NCBI GenBank assembly: GCA_003023745.1 | Contig: PXYV01000019.1 | Coordinates: 1 to 52,233 of the forward strand | Length of the DNA stretch: 52,233 bases | From: Sulfobacillus acidophilus | GTDB taxonomy: Bacteria > Bacillota > Sulfobacillia > Sulfobacillales > Sulfobacillaceae | Direction: 5' to 3' | Shown: one piece after another, positions 7,592 through 22,277 of the stretch | Position numbering within the stretch: position 1 is the first letter of the stretch | Layout of the letters: every line of letters begins with the position of its first letter | Position numbers and translations under genes: made by a program | The notes under the pieces: model-generated | Database searches by the model: none | What the model saw: only the letters and a program-made list of their open reading frames with translations | What the model was told of the DNA's origin: nothing

Positions 7592-7600
7592 ATTATAGCA
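7592..7600 (-). promoter_or_regulatory. Extended -10 promoter of secG-rnr
   Basis: Minus strand TGCTATAAT (7600-7592), a perfect TATAAT with an extended TG-n element. No good -35 is visible at 17 bp, as is usual for extended -10 promoters. It lies about 50 bases before the secG start. Confidence 0.55.
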
Positions 7601-7653
7601 CATGGCCATTGGTCGCCGGCGCAGATGAGAACACCAGGGACAACCGTGTTTGA

Positions 7654-7677
7654 GCAGGTGGCTCGTCCGGCACCTGC
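7654..7677 (-). terminator. Hairpin after the secreted protein gene, weak terminator candidate
   Basis: GCAGGTG (7654-7660) and CACCTGC (7671-7677) form a 7-bp stem with a 10-nt loop, 85 bases past the stop of the gene at 7762. No T-run follows, so termination is uncertain. Confidence 0.3.
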
Positions 7678-7761
7678 CGCGTAACCCAGATACTCCCAGC
7701 AGGCCATACACAAGAGAACACTGGTCGGGCGCATTCCCCCGCCGCTATGGGCCTCTTCCTC

Positions 7762-9192
7762 TTAGCCCAGTTGGGTCATGCTGGCTGCCATTTGTACCGC
7801 CAATACGGCGCTGTGGTAGGCGTCAATGCCATACGGAACGTCATGCAGACGAAATTCCACGAAGGTGTCGCCATCTGCGGCATCACTGGTGACAAGCGCC
7901 GAGCGCTGGGGCGACAGCGTGACGTACCCCCGGTAAAAACCGTTCACGAGATGATGAGTAACCCAGCCCGGCTTCTCAAACTGTGCCATGGTCGCCTTCG
8001 GCGCCGTCAAGCGCTTGGGCACGCGGTCCGCCAGATTCGCTTGGCGAACCTCATTGCCGCCGGCCACCACGCCCAGGACGCCGCTTAAACCCAATGCATC
8101 CATGGTTTCCGGCGTATTCGGAGGAACCTGGCCATTGGTCAACTGCATCGACACCAGGTAGCCTTGCGCCGTGACCATGTCAAAGAGATAGGGCCAATCT
8201 CGGAGGTTTCCGACATAGGGGGTCACGGTGGGCAAGAGCACTCTGATTTTTGTATGCCGCAACGACGACACAACTGACTCGAGTCCCGGAAATCGGTCGT
8301 GCACACTCCGTCGATAGACGGGTGGGGGCTTGGCCGCAACAGAAGATATGGTCCGCGTCAAACGCCATCCGACCCCGTCACGTACGCGGTAACCGAGCGT
8401 GCCCGGGGGCGCCAGGTTGAGGCTTTGCGTCACCAAATAACCTGCAACGTGTCGCGTGGGGTGACTATTGTCAAAGTAGCGATCATGGATTGCAGCACGG
8501 CGAATCCCGTGAAGGGGGACTTCCCGCGCCATGCTGCGCGCCATAGCCACCATGTCTGGCTCGATTTGACTGAGGGCAATTCCAGTCGGATTATCGGCCC
8601 AGATGGCGTAAGAGTCGCCATTTTGCCGCCATACCAAAAGACTGTCCGCAAACGCTCCATTGATCCGTGGACCGTGATACCACGAGGCCGACACTTGGCG
8701 GGTCAGAGAAATGGTCTGGTTCGAGCGCGGCAATTGCACAAAGCGGTCAAAAGTCCCAATGATGGCGATCCCAGTCGTGCCAAATTGCGATCGCGAAACT
8801 ACTGGAAACCCATACGCCAACGGCATCGGCTGGCCCATCATGACGAAATACCCCGAATCGTTGATGGATGATGGCAGGGAGGTCGTTGTCTGTAGACTGT
8901 TCGGGTCATACCGGGACAAATGCAATAGGTTTGCGGTCAGTGCCGGTGCTCGGGCCTTCGCCCACACCTGCAGCAAAGTATTCGGCGAGATAAACGGCAC
9001 CTGTAGCGGAAGTCGGATAGGCACCGCGTGTTGGCGCAAGATAATTCCTTGGCTAAAGCCCAGCGCCAGAGGAATCCTCTCAGGGCGAGTGGCAGCCTGG
9101 ACGGGAGCGGTTCCGAACCATCCGATCCCAGACCATATGCCCACCAACAGTGCCAGCCTAGCCAACCATGATTCCCCTTGGCGTCCGGTCAT
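7762..9192 (-). CDS. Probable secreted protein of unknown function
   Basis: A 476-residue protein with a classic signal peptide: basic start (MTGRQGESWLAR), hydrophobic core LALLVGIWSGIGWFG and a likely cut after APVQA. ATG 9192 is chosen because GGAGG lies 6 bases before it, ahead of an otherwise longer frame. The mature part is rich in beta-strand-forming residues and has no catalytic motif I recognise. A segment near residues 350-410 (IRVLLPTVTPYVGNLRDWPYL...) looks like an ordered domain that may bind a ligand. It is divergent from the Asp-box protein at 9467 with 274 bp between them, and both look exported, so a joint envelope role is possible. Confidence 0.7.
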   Translation of the reverse strand: MTGRQGESWLARLALLVGIWSGIGWFGTAPVQAATRPERIPLALGFSQGIILRQHAVPIRLPLQVPFISPNTLLQVWAKARAPALTANLLHLSRYDPNSLQTTTSLPSSINDSGYFVMMGQPMPLAYGFPVVSRSQFGTTGIAIIGTFDRFVQLPRSNQTISLTRQVSASWYHGPRINGAFADSLLVWRQNGDSYAIWADNPTGIALSQIEPDMVAMARSMAREVPLHGIRRAAIHDRYFDNSHPTRHVAGYLVTQSLNLAPPGTLGYRVRDGVGWRLTRTISSVAAKPPPVYRRSVHDRFPGLESVVSSLRHTKIRVLLPTVTPYVGNLRDWPYLFDMVTAQGYLVSMQLTNGQVPPNTPETMDALGLSGVLGVVAGGNEVRQANLADRVPKRLTAPKATMAQFEKPGWVTHHLVNGFYRGYVTLSPQRSALVTSDAADGDTFVEFRLHDVPYGIDAYHSAVLAVQMAASMTQLG

Positions 9193-9466
9193 CTGGTGCC
9201 TCCGCAACTTGCTGTTACCGTCGGCCGATACCAAACGGTCAGGGCGATTGTACCACACTGACTTGACCGAACTGAACCAGCATCCCTCAGGTTCGTTTTT
9301 AGCGTGGCCGCCAAATGGGCATCGCTATCGGCACCGCGCAGCGGTCCGTGAACCCAATCCCTGTACGTTGTCCCTTTAAGGCCACACACTGCGCTTTCGT
9401 GTAACCACATCTCCTGCCCAACGTTAGTACAGATGAAACCAACATAGCGACGGGGAGTGGAGCCAA

Positions 9467-10564
9467 TTGAACCGACTCAAGTCAGTGTCTAAGCGTTGGC
9501 AGACGGGGCCATCAGCTTCCTCGGCCGCGATCGTTGCCCTAGGAGTCGTCCTTTCAACGACAGCCTTTACCTTTCCGGGCAAGTTCGCACGCCCGGACTC
9601 ATCGATCACGCGTGCTGCTGCGGTCCCGATGCCGGCGCGTTTTAAGACCATGGTGTCAAAGGAGGTGGGATGGGCCCTCAGTGCCAGCAATCAAGTGCTT
9701 CGAACAACCAACGGCGGAAAATCATGGATCATCGTCAGTTCCGCCCACAATCAGATCACCCCCATCGCGCTGTCCGCTGATACGGCTTCTCGAGCGCTCC
9801 TCGTGGGCGCGCCGCGCCAGAACCAGGCCGCCATCGTCTGGGCAACGGATAATGCGGGAAGGCACTGGCAGACGGAGCGACTGCCGGACGCGGTGCATGC
9901 CACAGGCGCCACAGTGGATTGGTTCTCACCGATTCGAGCGTGGATGCTAGTCACGCTCGCCTTTTCCACAAACCAAAAACCCCCACCCGGATATCCGCCG
10001 CCAGGCGCCATGGGCTTTGAAAACGTCTTATATCGCACGACCGACGCGGGCAACCAATGGTCTCTGGTGCCATCGGCCACGGTGCCCGATCAAGTCAACC
10101 AGATGATCTTTACCACCCGTTCCACCGGTTGGATGTCGCTGACCACCGACGCCATCGGTCCGAGTGTTCCGCTTTTGGCCAAAACGGTCAATGGCGGCCA
10201 AACTTGGAAACCTCTGGTGCTGCCACGACCGCCGCTCTTAGCCCCACATTCGGCCAAGCCCAAGATAGATTACGCACCGTATGCGGTGTCGGGCCCAACC
10301 TTTTCCACGCCTAACCAGGGCGCTTTTTTGACCAGCTACGGTGCGCTCAATGCCAATGGCACCAGCAAGCCAACCTATTCCGTCGTTTACTATACAACGG
10401 ACGGCGGAAACCGCTGGCAGTGGATGCTTTTGCCGCCGTACCAAACGACAGACCAAACCGGATTCCCTGTGAAGGTTGTCTGGCAATCGACCAAAACGGG
10501 ATGGCTCCTAAACGTGCTCGATAGCGCCGGAACCGTCGTCGCTCAATGGCCCGTGGGTTCGTGA
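9467..10564 (+). CDS. Exported beta-propeller-like protein with five Asp-boxes
   Basis: A 365-residue protein with an N-terminal hydrophobic segment (AAIVALGVVLSTTAFTF, about 20-36) that suggests export or a membrane anchor. Five Asp-box motifs of the form T-x-D/N-x-G-x-x-W occur at about residues 79-87, 126-134, 190-198, 239-247 and 309-317, marking blades of a sialidase/BNR-type or photosynthesis-stability-factor-like beta-propeller. No catalytic residues of a sialidase are evident, so binding or assembly is likelier than catalysis. Start is TTG 9467 with a GGGGAGTGGAG ribosome binding site. It is divergent from the secreted protein gene at 7762-9192. Confidence 0.75.
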   Translation: MNRLKSVSKRWQTGPSASSAAIVALGVVLSTTAFTFPGKFARPDSSITRAAAVPMPARFKTMVSKEVGWALSASNQVLRTTNGGKSWIIVSSAHNQITPIALSADTASRALLVGAPRQNQAAIVWATDNAGRHWQTERLPDAVHATGATVDWFSPIRAWMLVTLAFSTNQKPPPGYPPPGAMGFENVLYRTTDAGNQWSLVPSATVPDQVNQMIFTTRSTGWMSLTTDAIGPSVPLLAKTVNGGQTWKPLVLPRPPLLAPHSAKPKIDYAPYAVSGPTFSTPNQGAFLTSYGALNANGTSKPTYSVVYYTTDGGNRWQWMLLPPYQTTDQTGFPVKVVWQSTKTGWLLNVLDSAGTVVAQWPVGS

Positions 10565-10631
10565 AGCGTCGGTCAAAAAGGCCGCCCCTAGAGAACCTTT
10601 CACCCATCCCACCACCACCTTGCGGATGCTG

Positions 10632-10661
10632 AAAAATCCCCGATCCCAATGGGTCGGGGAT
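10632..10661 (-). terminator. Intrinsic terminator of the peroxiredoxin gene
   Basis: Minus strand ATCCCCGA pairs with TCGGGGAT (8 bp), extended by CCC/GGG inside, with a T-run at 10636-10632. It lies 11 bases past the stop at 10672. Confidence 0.8.
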
Positions 10662-10671
10662 GAAATCGGCG

Positions 10672-11331
10672 TCAGGAAGTGGTTTTGAGCCACCAAGCCT
10701 TCAGGTTGGGCTTTCCGGCATCTTCCTCCATCCGCTTGTGCAACGCCTCGGCGTTGGCGGGCGCAGGGTACACCGCCGGGTCGCCTACCGTCCAGTTCAC
10801 CGGTGTCGAAAGCTTTTCACGCTGGTTAAACTGCAGTCCGTCAAAGACTCGCAAGAGCTCCGGCACACTGCGGCCTAGCGACAGAGGATAATACACCATG
10901 GCCCGAATAATCCCCTGATCGTCAATGAAAAACACGCTGCGCACGGTATTGGTGGTACTGTCCCCGGGGTGTAGCATCCCGTAGAGCCGACTGACCTCCA
11001 TTTTCAAGTCGGCAATGACAGGATAGGGGATATGTACACCCAATTCCTTTTCGATGTAGTAGAGCCAGGCCAAATGGGACGGCACCGAGTCCACCGAAAG
11101 TCCGATTAGCTGAACGTTGCGCTTTTCAAACTCCCCGTTGGCTTGTGCAAACGCCATGAACTCGGTCGTGCACACCGGGGTAAAATCGGCCGGGTGCGAA
11201 AACAACATAACCCACTTCCCCCGGTAATTTGACAGACGCAACGGTCCCTGCGTGCTATCCGCCTCAAAATCGGGAGCGGGCTCGCCAATCCGGGGCAGGC
11301 TCCTAACCTCCGTTTGCAATTCATCAGCCAC
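10672..11331 (-). CDS. 1-Cys peroxiredoxin (Prx6 type)
   Basis: A 219-residue thiol peroxidase that reduces hydrogen peroxide and organic peroxides. The peroxidatic Cys lies in FSHPADFTPVCTTEF (about residue 54), and no other Cys is present, so it must be recycled by an external thiol. Further family marks: IGEPAPDFEADST at the N-terminus, VDSVPSHLAW, TNTVRSVFFIDDQGIIRA, and the long C-terminal arm (NWTVGDPAVYPAPANAEALHKRM) typical of Prx6-like enzymes. GTG 11331 fits the AGAGGAG site best (8 bases); GTG 11340 is the alternative. It stands alone between two terminators. Useful against oxidative stress in metal-rich or acidic habitats (inference). Confidence 0.93.
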   Translation of the reverse strand: MADELQTEVRSLPRIGEPAPDFEADSTQGPLRLSNYRGKWVMLFSHPADFTPVCTTEFMAFAQANGEFEKRNVQLIGLSVDSVPSHLAWLYYIEKELGVHIPYPVIADLKMEVSRLYGMLHPGDSTTNTVRSVFFIDDQGIIRAMVYYPLSLGRSVPELLRVFDGLQFNQREKLSTPVNWTVGDPAVYPAPANAEALHKRMEEDAGKPNLKAWWLKTTS

Positions 11332-11361
11332 TACGATCACTCCTCTTGTGTTAGTGAATCA

Positions 11362-11390
11362 AAAATATCCCATTTCTCCGATATTTACAA
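11362..11390 (-). terminator. Weak intrinsic terminator after the glycolytic gene train
   Basis: Minus strand AAATATC and GATATTT form a 7-bp AT-rich stem around a 10-nt loop, ending in a run of five T. It lies just past the stop of the HAD gene at 11399 and before the peroxiredoxin gene. Confidence 0.45.
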
Positions 11391-11398
11391 TAGGATAA

Positions 11399-15222
<3,824 letters not shown>

Positions 15223-15226
<4 letters not shown>

Positions 15227-15996
15227 GACCGCACCTCTTTCCACACACGAATTAAGTCCATCCAGTGCCCCACATCCAATGATGCCCCCCCGACCAAAGC
15301 GCCGCTCAAAAGGCTCTCTTGTGCGAATTGGGCAATGTTCTCCCGCGTCACCGAACCCCCATAGAGCACGCGGACCGAATCTTGGCGTTGAGGCTGAGAG
15401 GCGTGCACGGTGTCGCGGATGAGCCGGGCGACACGGCCGGCTTCAGCCGCATCTGCCACCAAACCTGTGCCAATCGCCCATATCGGTTCATAGGCAAAGA
15501 CCACATCGGCCGACGCGCCATCGGGCCACACGCTCATCACCGCGCTGACCTGCCGCGCAATCACGCCATCCGTCGCCCCGGCTTCACGTTCCTCGCGACT
15601 CTCGCCGACGCAGACCACCGGAATCAACTGCGCATTGACGCACTCAACGGCTTTGGCAGCCACCAACTCGTCGTCTTCGCCGTACAGCTGGCGTCGTTCG
15701 GAGTGACCGACGATGGCATAGTGCGCCCCCGCCTCATGCAACAAATAAGGCGAGACGGCACCGGTGTGTGCACCCTCCCGGCCAACGTCCACATTTTGCG
15801 CGCCGACGGCAACCTCACTTTCCGCCAATATCCGCGCCACTCCCCACAGCGCCACGACCGTCGGGCAGATCACCTCGGTAATACTGGGGATCGTCTCCCC
15901 TTGACGACGCCGCAACAGTTCGCGCACATATGCCCGCGACTGGTCAACCGTTTTATGCATCTTCCAGTTTGCAACCATCAGCGTTGGCTGGTTCAC
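15223..15996 (-). CDS. tpiA: Triosephosphate isomerase
   Basis: A 257-residue TIM-barrel enzyme interconverting dihydroxyacetone phosphate and glyceraldehyde 3-phosphate. Catalytic features: VANWKMHKT with the active-site Asn and Lys near the N-terminus, IVGHSERRQLYGE with the electrophilic His, and VFAYEPIWAIGTG containing the catalytic Glu and the start of the mobile loop; VLYGGSVTRENI binds phosphate. GTG 15996 is preceded by GGAG at 7 bases. It starts 4 bases after pgk ends and overlaps gpmI by 4 bases. Confidence 0.97.
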
Positions 15997-16000
15997 CCCA

Positions 16001-18221
<2,221 letters not shown>

Positions 18222-18234
18222 CTAACCTCTCATC

Positions 18235-18240
18235 ATTGTA
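18235..18240 (-). promoter_or_regulatory. Candidate -10 box for the gapA operon
   Basis: Minus strand TACAAT (18240-18235), 35 bases before the GTG start of gapA, with only a weak -35 (TATGGC-like) at 17 bp. Placed here because gapA is the first gene after a 130-bp gap. Confidence 0.35.
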
Positions 18241-18330
18241 CCGGAACTTAGTGCGATGCCATAGACGGATTGGTCTTGCTATCCGCAAAAACCCGCAAAA
18301 AGTCTCATTGATACGGCTTTATGCGCCACC

Positions 18331-18987
18331 TTAATCGTTCATGTCCTTGCGTTCGCCGGTCACCATGAAGATAACCCACTCACCAATATTGGTGGCATGA
18401 TCCGCCACCCGTTCAATGTAATTGGCAACAAACAACAAATGCGTGCCCTGATCGACCGCGGACGGATTTTGTTGCATAAGCGCAATCAGGTCGTGAAAAA
18501 TGGCAGCATACAGATGGTCTACGTCATCATCGAGGCGGATCATGGTCGCCGCTTCGTCGGTACTGCGGTGGACGTAGGCATTCAGGGCTAGCCGCACCAT
18601 CGAACTGGCCAAACGTGCCATCTCTGGAATGTCCACGAGTGGCTTGATAAAGGCCTGATTTTCCAAGCGCAAGGTAATCTGAGCGATATCTGTGGCGTGG
18701 TCCGCCATACGCTCCAAGTCGGTTATTATTTTAAGCGCTGTAGAGATAATCCGCAAATCGCTGGCCAACGGCTGCTGAAGCGCCAAAAGCGTCAAACAAC
18801 TGCGCTCAATATCCATTTCCATGGCATCGACACGATCATCTTCCGCGATCACCTCGCGCGCCATCACGCTGTCTTTTTCCGTGAGCGAACGTACGGCAGC
18901 CCGCAGCTGATCCTCTACCAATGCGCCCATTCGCAAAAGCTCCCGCTCCAAATCGACAAGTTGGCTGTTAAAGTACTGTCGAGCCAT
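18331..18987 (-). CDS. phoU: Phosphate transport regulator PhoU
   Basis: A 218-residue all-helical protein made of two three-helix bundles, each with the conserved metal-binding pattern (EDDRVDAMEMDIE in the first, DDDVDHLYAAIFHDL in the second), plus DLERMADHATDIAQI and IERVADHATNIGEWVIFM. PhoU links the Pst transporter to the PhoR kinase and damps the phosphate response. ATG 18987 has GGGAGG seven bases upstream; a GTG just before it is the alternative. It closes the pstSCAB-phoU set. Confidence 0.96.
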   Translation of the reverse strand: MARQYFNSQLVDLERELLRMGALVEDQLRAAVRSLTEKDSVMAREVIAEDDRVDAMEMDIERSCLTLLALQQPLASDLRIISTALKIITDLERMADHATDIAQITLRLENQAFIKPLVDIPEMARLASSMVRLALNAYVHRSTDEAATMIRLDDDVDHLYAAIFHDLIALMQQNPSAVDQGTHLLFVANYIERVADHATNIGEWVIFMVTGERKDMND

Positions 18988-19029
18988 CACCGCGCCTCCC
19001 GCCTGTTTTTGCCGATATGGTCTAACCGT

Positions 19030-19788
19030 CTACGATTCCATGCGTCCAGTCAAGTACTCTTCCGTTCGCGGGTCCTGCGGCACTGTAAAGATTTGTCGCG
19101 TCGGCCCTATCTCCACCAATGATCCGTGGGCAAAAAACGCCGTGCGGTCCGATACCCGCGCTGCCTGCCGCAAGTTGTGCGTGACTAAAACGATGGTGTA
19201 GCGCCCACGCAAATTGCCAATCAATTCCTCGATGCGCGCCGTCGAAAGCGGATCAAGCGAAGCGGTTGGCTCGTCCATTAACAACACCTCGGGACCGACC
19301 GCCAGAGCCCTGGCAATACACAGGCGTTGTTGTTGCCCGCCTGAAAGCGCGAGGGCCGGCCGCCGCAATTTGCCGCGCACCTCGTCCCACAACGCAGCTT
19401 GACGCAGACTCTCCTCGACGGTGCGCCGAAGTGCCGCTGCATCGTTTGTGCCCTGCAAGCGAAGGCCGTACGCGACATTGTCAAAAATGCTGAAGGGGAA
19501 CGGATTAGGCGTCTGAAAGACCATGCCGACCCGCCGCCTTAGTGCTGTGATATCGTGCTCGGGAGCGAGCACGTCGACACCCTCCATCATCACCTGACCG
19601 GTGCGCCGCGCCCCCAAGTCTTCATCCAAAAGGCGGTTGAGGGCACGCAGGAACGTCGACTTACCGCAACCCGAAGGGCCAATGAGCGCCAGGACTTCGC
19701 CCGCGTTCACATCCAACGACACCTGCCGTAAAGCCTGATGGCCCCGATACCATACCGACAGCTTATTGACGTGAATGTCTAGTCCCAT
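19030..19788 (-). CDS. pstB: Phosphate ABC transporter ATP-binding protein
   Basis: A 252-residue ABC ATPase that powers PstCA. Walker A GPSGCGKS at 37-44, Q-loop VFQTPNPFP (the NPFP form is typical of PstB), ABC signature LSGGQQQRL, Walker [13 protein letters not shown], and the switch His in [16 protein letters not shown] lies upstream of ATG 19788. Sits between pstA and phoU. Confidence 0.97.
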   Translation of the reverse strand: MGLDIHVNKLSVWYRGHQALRQVSLDVNAGEVLALIGPSGCGKSTFLRALNRLLDEDLGARRTGQVMMEGVDVLAPEHDITALRRRVGMVFQTPNPFPFSIFDNVAYGLRLQGTNDAAALRRTVEESLRQAALWDEVRGKLRRPALALSGGQQQRLCIARALAVGPEVLLMDEPTASLDPLSTARIEELIGNLRGRYTIVLVTHNLRQAARVSDRTAFFAHGSLVEIGPTRQIFTVPQDPRTEEYLTGRMES

Positions 19789-19804
19789 ATCGAAGGCCTC
19801 CTTG

Positions 19805-20644
19805 CTAGCGAGGTTCGCCGCCGCTCAACATCCTGGCGACGCGTGCGCTCGACCACACAACGGCAGCAATCAGCAGCAGCAGGATCACGCCCGTGGCGGC
19901 AGCCTCGGCATCCCGATTCACGCTCACGCCTTCCGTGCGGATATACCAAATATGAACGGCCAACGTCTCGCCTGGCCCCCAGAGGCTAAAGTGCCGGGAC
20001 ACGTTCACGCCAGCGGTGATCACCAACGCAGCCGACTCGCCTGCCAATCGTGCGACCGCTAATCCCCAGCCTTCAATCAATGGACTCAACGCTGCGGGAA
20101 TCACAACCCGCACCGCCGTTGCAAAGCGCGTTGCCCCCAGTCCCAAGGATGCTTCGCGATAGGATTGGGGCACGCTAGCCAGCGCCTGCTCAGCCACGGT
20201 CACCATAAATGGCCAATTAATCACCGCAAGCGTCAAACACCCGGTCGCCAAAGAGACCGGCCAGTGCCACCAGCCTACGGCCACCCGATACACCACCAAG
20301 GCGACCACAACGGTCGGTGCGCTTAATAACGTCGCGCGCAGATGGTTCAACGGCCGCACGACCGCCGACCGGCGCCGAAATCCGTATTCGCGCAAGAAAA
20401 TCGCCACGAGCAATCCGAGTGGTGCGGTCACTAACCAGGTCACGCCGATCAGAAAGGCGGTATTCATCAATTCCGGAGCGATGCCATTGTCGCCCGCGCG
20501 CTCGTTGGGTGATCCAACGAGAAACCGCCAGGTCAGGCTGGGCAACCCTTGCCGCACCAAGCTTACAATAATCAAGGCAAAGAGCGCAGCCGCAACGCCG
20601 GTTAGAACGAGAGCCACCAGATGCAGCACCATTCCCCGCCTCAT
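19805..20644 (-). CDS. pstA: Phosphate ABC transporter permease PstA
   Basis: A 279-residue inner-membrane permease with about six transmembrane helices and the BPD-type EAA loop ([29 protein letters not shown]) that docks on Pst[14 protein letters not shown] is typical of PstA. ATG 20644 overlaps the pstC stop by 4 bases; a start at 20659 is less likely. Part of pstSCAB-phoU. Confidence 0.96.
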   Translation of the reverse strand: MRRGMVLHLVALVLTGVAAALFALIIVSLVRQGLPSLTWRFLVGSPNERAGDNGIAPELMNTAFLIGVTWLVTAPLGLLVAIFLREYGFRRRSAVVRPLNHLRATLLSAPTVVVALVVYRVAVGWWHWPVSLATGCLTLAVINWPFMVTVAEQALASVPQSYREASLGLGATRFATAVRVVIPAALSPLIEGWGLAVARLAGESAALVITAGVNVSRHFSLWGPGETLAVHIWYIRTEGVSVNRDAEAAATGVILLLLIAAVVWSSARVARMLSGGEPR

Positions 20645-21492
20645 GGCATCGCCACCCACCGCTCGGCCAACCGCACCAATAGGTACATGCCAACCATCAA
20701 CACCAAGGCCATCACGTCTAGCACGGCGTGGCCACGCGTTCCGGGCGGAAAGATCGACATGTCCGTTAGAATTTGCGTCGTGAGCGTCGCTCCGGGACTG
20801 GTCAAACCGGTAGGCAAAACCGTCTGCCCGCCGATCACCATTTGCACTGCCATGGTCTCACCCACCGCGCGCGCCACGGCAATTAATACAGCCTGAATCA
20901 ATAGAGGCAGGGCGCACGGCAGTTCCATCCGCACCAGGGTCTGATCAGGGGTGGCACCCAAAGCGGCGGACCCATCGCGAAAGGCGCGCGGGACGCTGCG
21001 CAGCGCCTGATAAAAGAGGAGACTCAAGGTCGGTGTCACCATAATAGCCAGCACCAACCCGGCAGCGAGAAGACTAAAGCCGGCTCCTCCAAATCGGGCG
21101 CGCACCCAGGGAACAACCGCCAAGAGTCCCCACCAGCCAAAGATCACCGACGGCACGGCCGTTAAGACCGTGAGCACACGAGTCGCGCCTAGACGCACGC
21201 CGTCCGGCAACGGCCGGGATAGCACGACTGCCACGGCCAAACTAAATGGCAGGGTTAGTGCCATGGCCGTGGCGGTAACGACCACAGTGCCGACGAAGAA
21301 CGGCGCTAATCCGTAAGCACCGCGCAAGGGATCCCACAACCCCCCTAAAAGATTAGCCAAAGGGCGCGGCTCCCCGATGAGTGGCCAAGCCCCTAGCAGC
21401 AATGCCGCAATCAGTCCTAGACCGACAACGGCAAAAGTCGCCGTTGCCGCCGCTGTGATTCGCGTGGGAGCCCGGTCACGCACCATGCTCAT
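20641..21492 (-). CDS. pstC: Phosphate ABC transporter permease PstC
   Basis: A 283-residue permease with an N-terminal transmembrane helix (TATFAVVGLGLIAALLLGAW), five further spans, and the EAA-type loop SVPRAFRDGSAALGATPDQTLVRMELP. VARAVGETMAVQMVIGG is characteristic of PstC. ATG 21492 overlaps the pstS stop by 4 bases and the stop overlaps pstA, showing tight coupling. Confidence 0.96.
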   Translation of the reverse strand: MSMVRDRAPTRITAAATATFAVVGLGLIAALLLGAWPLIGEPRPLANLLGGLWDPLRGAYGLAPFFVGTVVVTATAMALTLPFSLAVAVVLSRPLPDGVRLGATRVLTVLTAVPSVIFGWWGLLAVVPWVRARFGGAGFSLLAAGLVLAIMVTPTLSLLFYQALRSVPRAFRDGSAALGATPDQTLVRMELPCALPLLIQAVLIAVARAVGETMAVQMVIGGQTVLPTGLTSPGATLTTQILTDMSIFPPGTRGHAVLDVMALVLMVGMYLLVRLAERWVAMP

Positions 21493-22277
21493 GACACCCG
21501 ATCAAAAATCCCATACTGCGGACGATACTCGCGCGTCGCCAGGTATAGCGCCAACGACTTGACCGAGGCACTGGCTTGAGGACGCCAATACAGGCGCGGC
21601 ACGGCATAGAAAGGCCACTGTCCGGCATTGTGTGGGTGAAATACCTGCCCGTCCACCGCCAGCACTGCGACCTTGGCGGGGATGTTCCCCGATTCCACAA
21701 ATCCCAGAGCGCCCGGGGTCTCTTGCACCGCTGCCAACATAGCCCCGTTGGACAGTGCAACAATCGCTCGGGGAGTGACCCGGCCACCGCGCAATACCTC
21801 GTGTTGAACGATCTCCAATGATCCCGACGCCAGTGGGCGGGTCATCACGATCACCGGCGTATGCGTTCCGCCTACCGCCTTCCAATTCGTGCTTTGACCC
21901 ATTAATAGTCTTTGCAACTGTGCCCGGGAAAGGTTTCGCACACCCACCGCGAGGTGGGCAATAAACAAAATCGGCAAACGCCCCAATGCCAGCGATTGCA
22001 AATCCACCTTCCCCGTGAGGACTTGATTGGGTCTGACGTCCGACACACCAATATCAGCCCGCCCGCGACTCACTTCAATGAGCCCCGCCACCGATCCGCC
22101 TCCACTGACTGACACCGTGTAACCCGGATGTTCGGCCTCCCAGCCCGCCACCGCGCGCCGCAAATACGGCAGTGCGCTCGTCGCGCCCACCATCGTCAGG
22201 TGTTGACTTCGCACACTTAAGACGCCACTTGAGGACAAGCACGCGAGCGCGACGATAAGACCCATCAGCCAAGTCAT
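21489..22277 (-). CDS. pstS: Phosphate-binding protein PstS
   Basis: A 262-residue extracytoplasmic binding protein with a hydrophobic signal sequence (MTWLMGLIVALACLSSS); a Cys at residue 13 could be lipidated although the lipobox is not perfect. Ligand motifs: VGATSALPYL near the N-terminus, VSGGGSVAGLIEVSRGRADIGVSD (the phosphate-loop serine/aspartate set), VIVMTRPLASGSLEIVQHEVL. It is short and lacks the large insertions of some PstS proteins. It overlaps phoR by 1 base and pstC by 4, so kinase, sensor ligand supply and transporter are translated together. Confidence 0.92.
   Translation of the reverse strand: MTWLMGLIVALACLSSSGVLSVRSQHLTMVGATSALPYLRRAVAGWEAEHPGYTVSVSGGGSVAGLIEVSRGRADIGVSDVRPNQVLTGKVDLQSLALGRLPILFIAHLAVGVRNLSRAQLQRLLMGQSTNWKAVGGTHTPVIVMTRPLASGSLEIVQHEVLRGGRVTPRAIVALSNGAMLAAVQETPGALGFVESGNIPAKVAVLAVDGQVFHPHNAGQWPFYAVPRLYWRPQASASVKSLALYLATREYRPQYGIFDRVS

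Noticed and set aside
7601-7761. An RNA gene between secG and the secreted protein
   Set aside because: Only a 7-bp hairpin is visible; no tRNA T-loop or known RNA motif was found.
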